The notes under the pieces were generated by a model. The model saw nothing but the letters and a program-made list of their open reading frames with translations, searched no databases and was not told the DNA's origin. The position numbers and the translations under genes were made by a program. From Acidimicrobiia bacterium (GTDB taxonomy: Bacteria; Actinomycetota; Acidimicrobiia; Acidimicrobiales; Ilumatobacteraceae): a DNA stretch of 5,190 nucleotides. The stretch is from assembly GCA_013811855.1 (NCBI GenBank), contig JACCUL010000311.1:1-5190 (forward strand). Reading direction: 5' to 3'. This document shows, in pieces, positions 4,790 to 5,190 of this stretch. The first letter of the stretch is position 1. Every line of letters begins with the position of its first letter.

Positions 4790-5190
4790 ATGTCGGCCCG
4801 CCTGACCGCCACCGCCCGCCGTGAGCAGCTGCTCGACGTCGCGCTCGAGGTGTTCGCCAAGGCCGGGTACCACGACACGTCGATGAACGACATCGCCGAG
4901 GCCGCCGGCGTCACCAAGCCCGTGCTGTACCAGCACTTCGAGTCCAAGCGCGAGCTGTACCAGGCGCTGTTGGACGAGGTCGGGGCCCGCCTGCTGAAGG
5001 CCATCTCCGCCGCCACGTCCGCCGCGACGAGCGGTCGCCAGCAGACCGAACAGGGCTTCCGCGCCTACTTCCGCTGGGTCGCCGACGACCACGACGCCTT
5101 CACGTTGCTGTACGCCGGCGGCTCGCGTCGGGACGAGGACTTCGCCAGTGCCGTCCGCCGGGTGACCGCCGGCGCCGCCCAGGCCATCGC
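4790..5190 (+). CDS. TetR-family transcriptional regulator (3' end outside window)
   Basis: There are 133 complete codons before the window edge. Residues about 9-55 form the TetR DNA-binding domain: RREQLLDVALEVFAKAGYHD, then TSMNDIAEAAGVTKPVLYQHF, then ESKRELYQALLDEV. The helix-turn-helix spans about 31-50, with the typical G40-V41 turn and YxHF end. Residues from about 60 onward begin the helical ligand-binding and dimerisation domain (GFRAYFRWVADDHDAFTLLY), whose ligand cannot be read from sequence. Members usually are about 190-220 aa, so roughly a third is missing. Start: ATG 4790, with no Shine-Dalgarno sequence but a TACCCT box nine bases upstream. TetR proteins generally repress their own or neighbouring genes. 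The adjacent two-helix protein gene is the nearest candidate target, which is inference. Confidence 0.92.
   Translation, partial: MSARLTATARREQLLDVALEVFAKAGYHDTSMNDIAEAAGVTKPVLYQHFESKRELYQALLDEVGARLLKAISAATSAATSGRQQTEQGFRAYFRWVADDHDAFTLLYAGGSRRDEDFASAVRRVTAGAAQAI

Overview
The window is GC-rich chromosomal DNA with strong G/C bias at third codon positions. It has TTG and near-leaderless starts, TANNNT-type -10 boxes and an anti-sigma-antagonist-like STAS protein. Together these suggest an actinobacterium; the exact class (perhaps Acidimicrobiia) is inference. No tRNA, rRNA, CRISPR array or intact transposase was seen. All genes that can be supported lie on the + strand.

Layout. (1) 1-86: probable tail of an upstream gene. 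(2) 168-965: a STAS-domain protein with a C-terminal membrane anchor, starting at TTG behind a strong Shine-Dalgarno sequence, followed by a small hairpin. The gap 966-1230 holds no convincing gene. (3) 1231-2232: an eight-helix membrane protein of unknown function, built from four copies of one two-helix unit. (4) About 2241-3352: a decayed segment. Two direct copies of a treble-clef zinc-ribbon module (NDLxTTHPxLA type, resembling DUF4379) lie exactly 900 bp apart. Both change reading frame at the same base and both lack the final Cys of the CPxC knuckle. Between them is a pyridoxamine-phosphate-oxidase-like gene broken by a 2-nt frameshift. (5) 3558-4037: a small secreted beta-rich protein, followed by a terminator-like hairpin. 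(6) 4113-4476: a non-coding stretch with a tandem GTGCAC repeat, a 16-bp palindrome and a hairpin. (7) 4477-4770: a two-helix small membrane protein, then 4790 to the window end: a TetR-family regulator cut by the window edge.

How the genes relate. Only two groupings are suggested by spacing. The small membrane protein and the TetR gene lie 19 bp apart. The first zinc-ribbon remnant, read in its shifted frame, stops 4 nt before the oxidase-like gene. The STAS protein, the four-repeat membrane protein and the secreted protein look like separate transcription units with no evident shared pathway. The least expected items are the four-fold internal symmetry of the membrane protein and the paired, identically disrupted zinc-ribbon modules.
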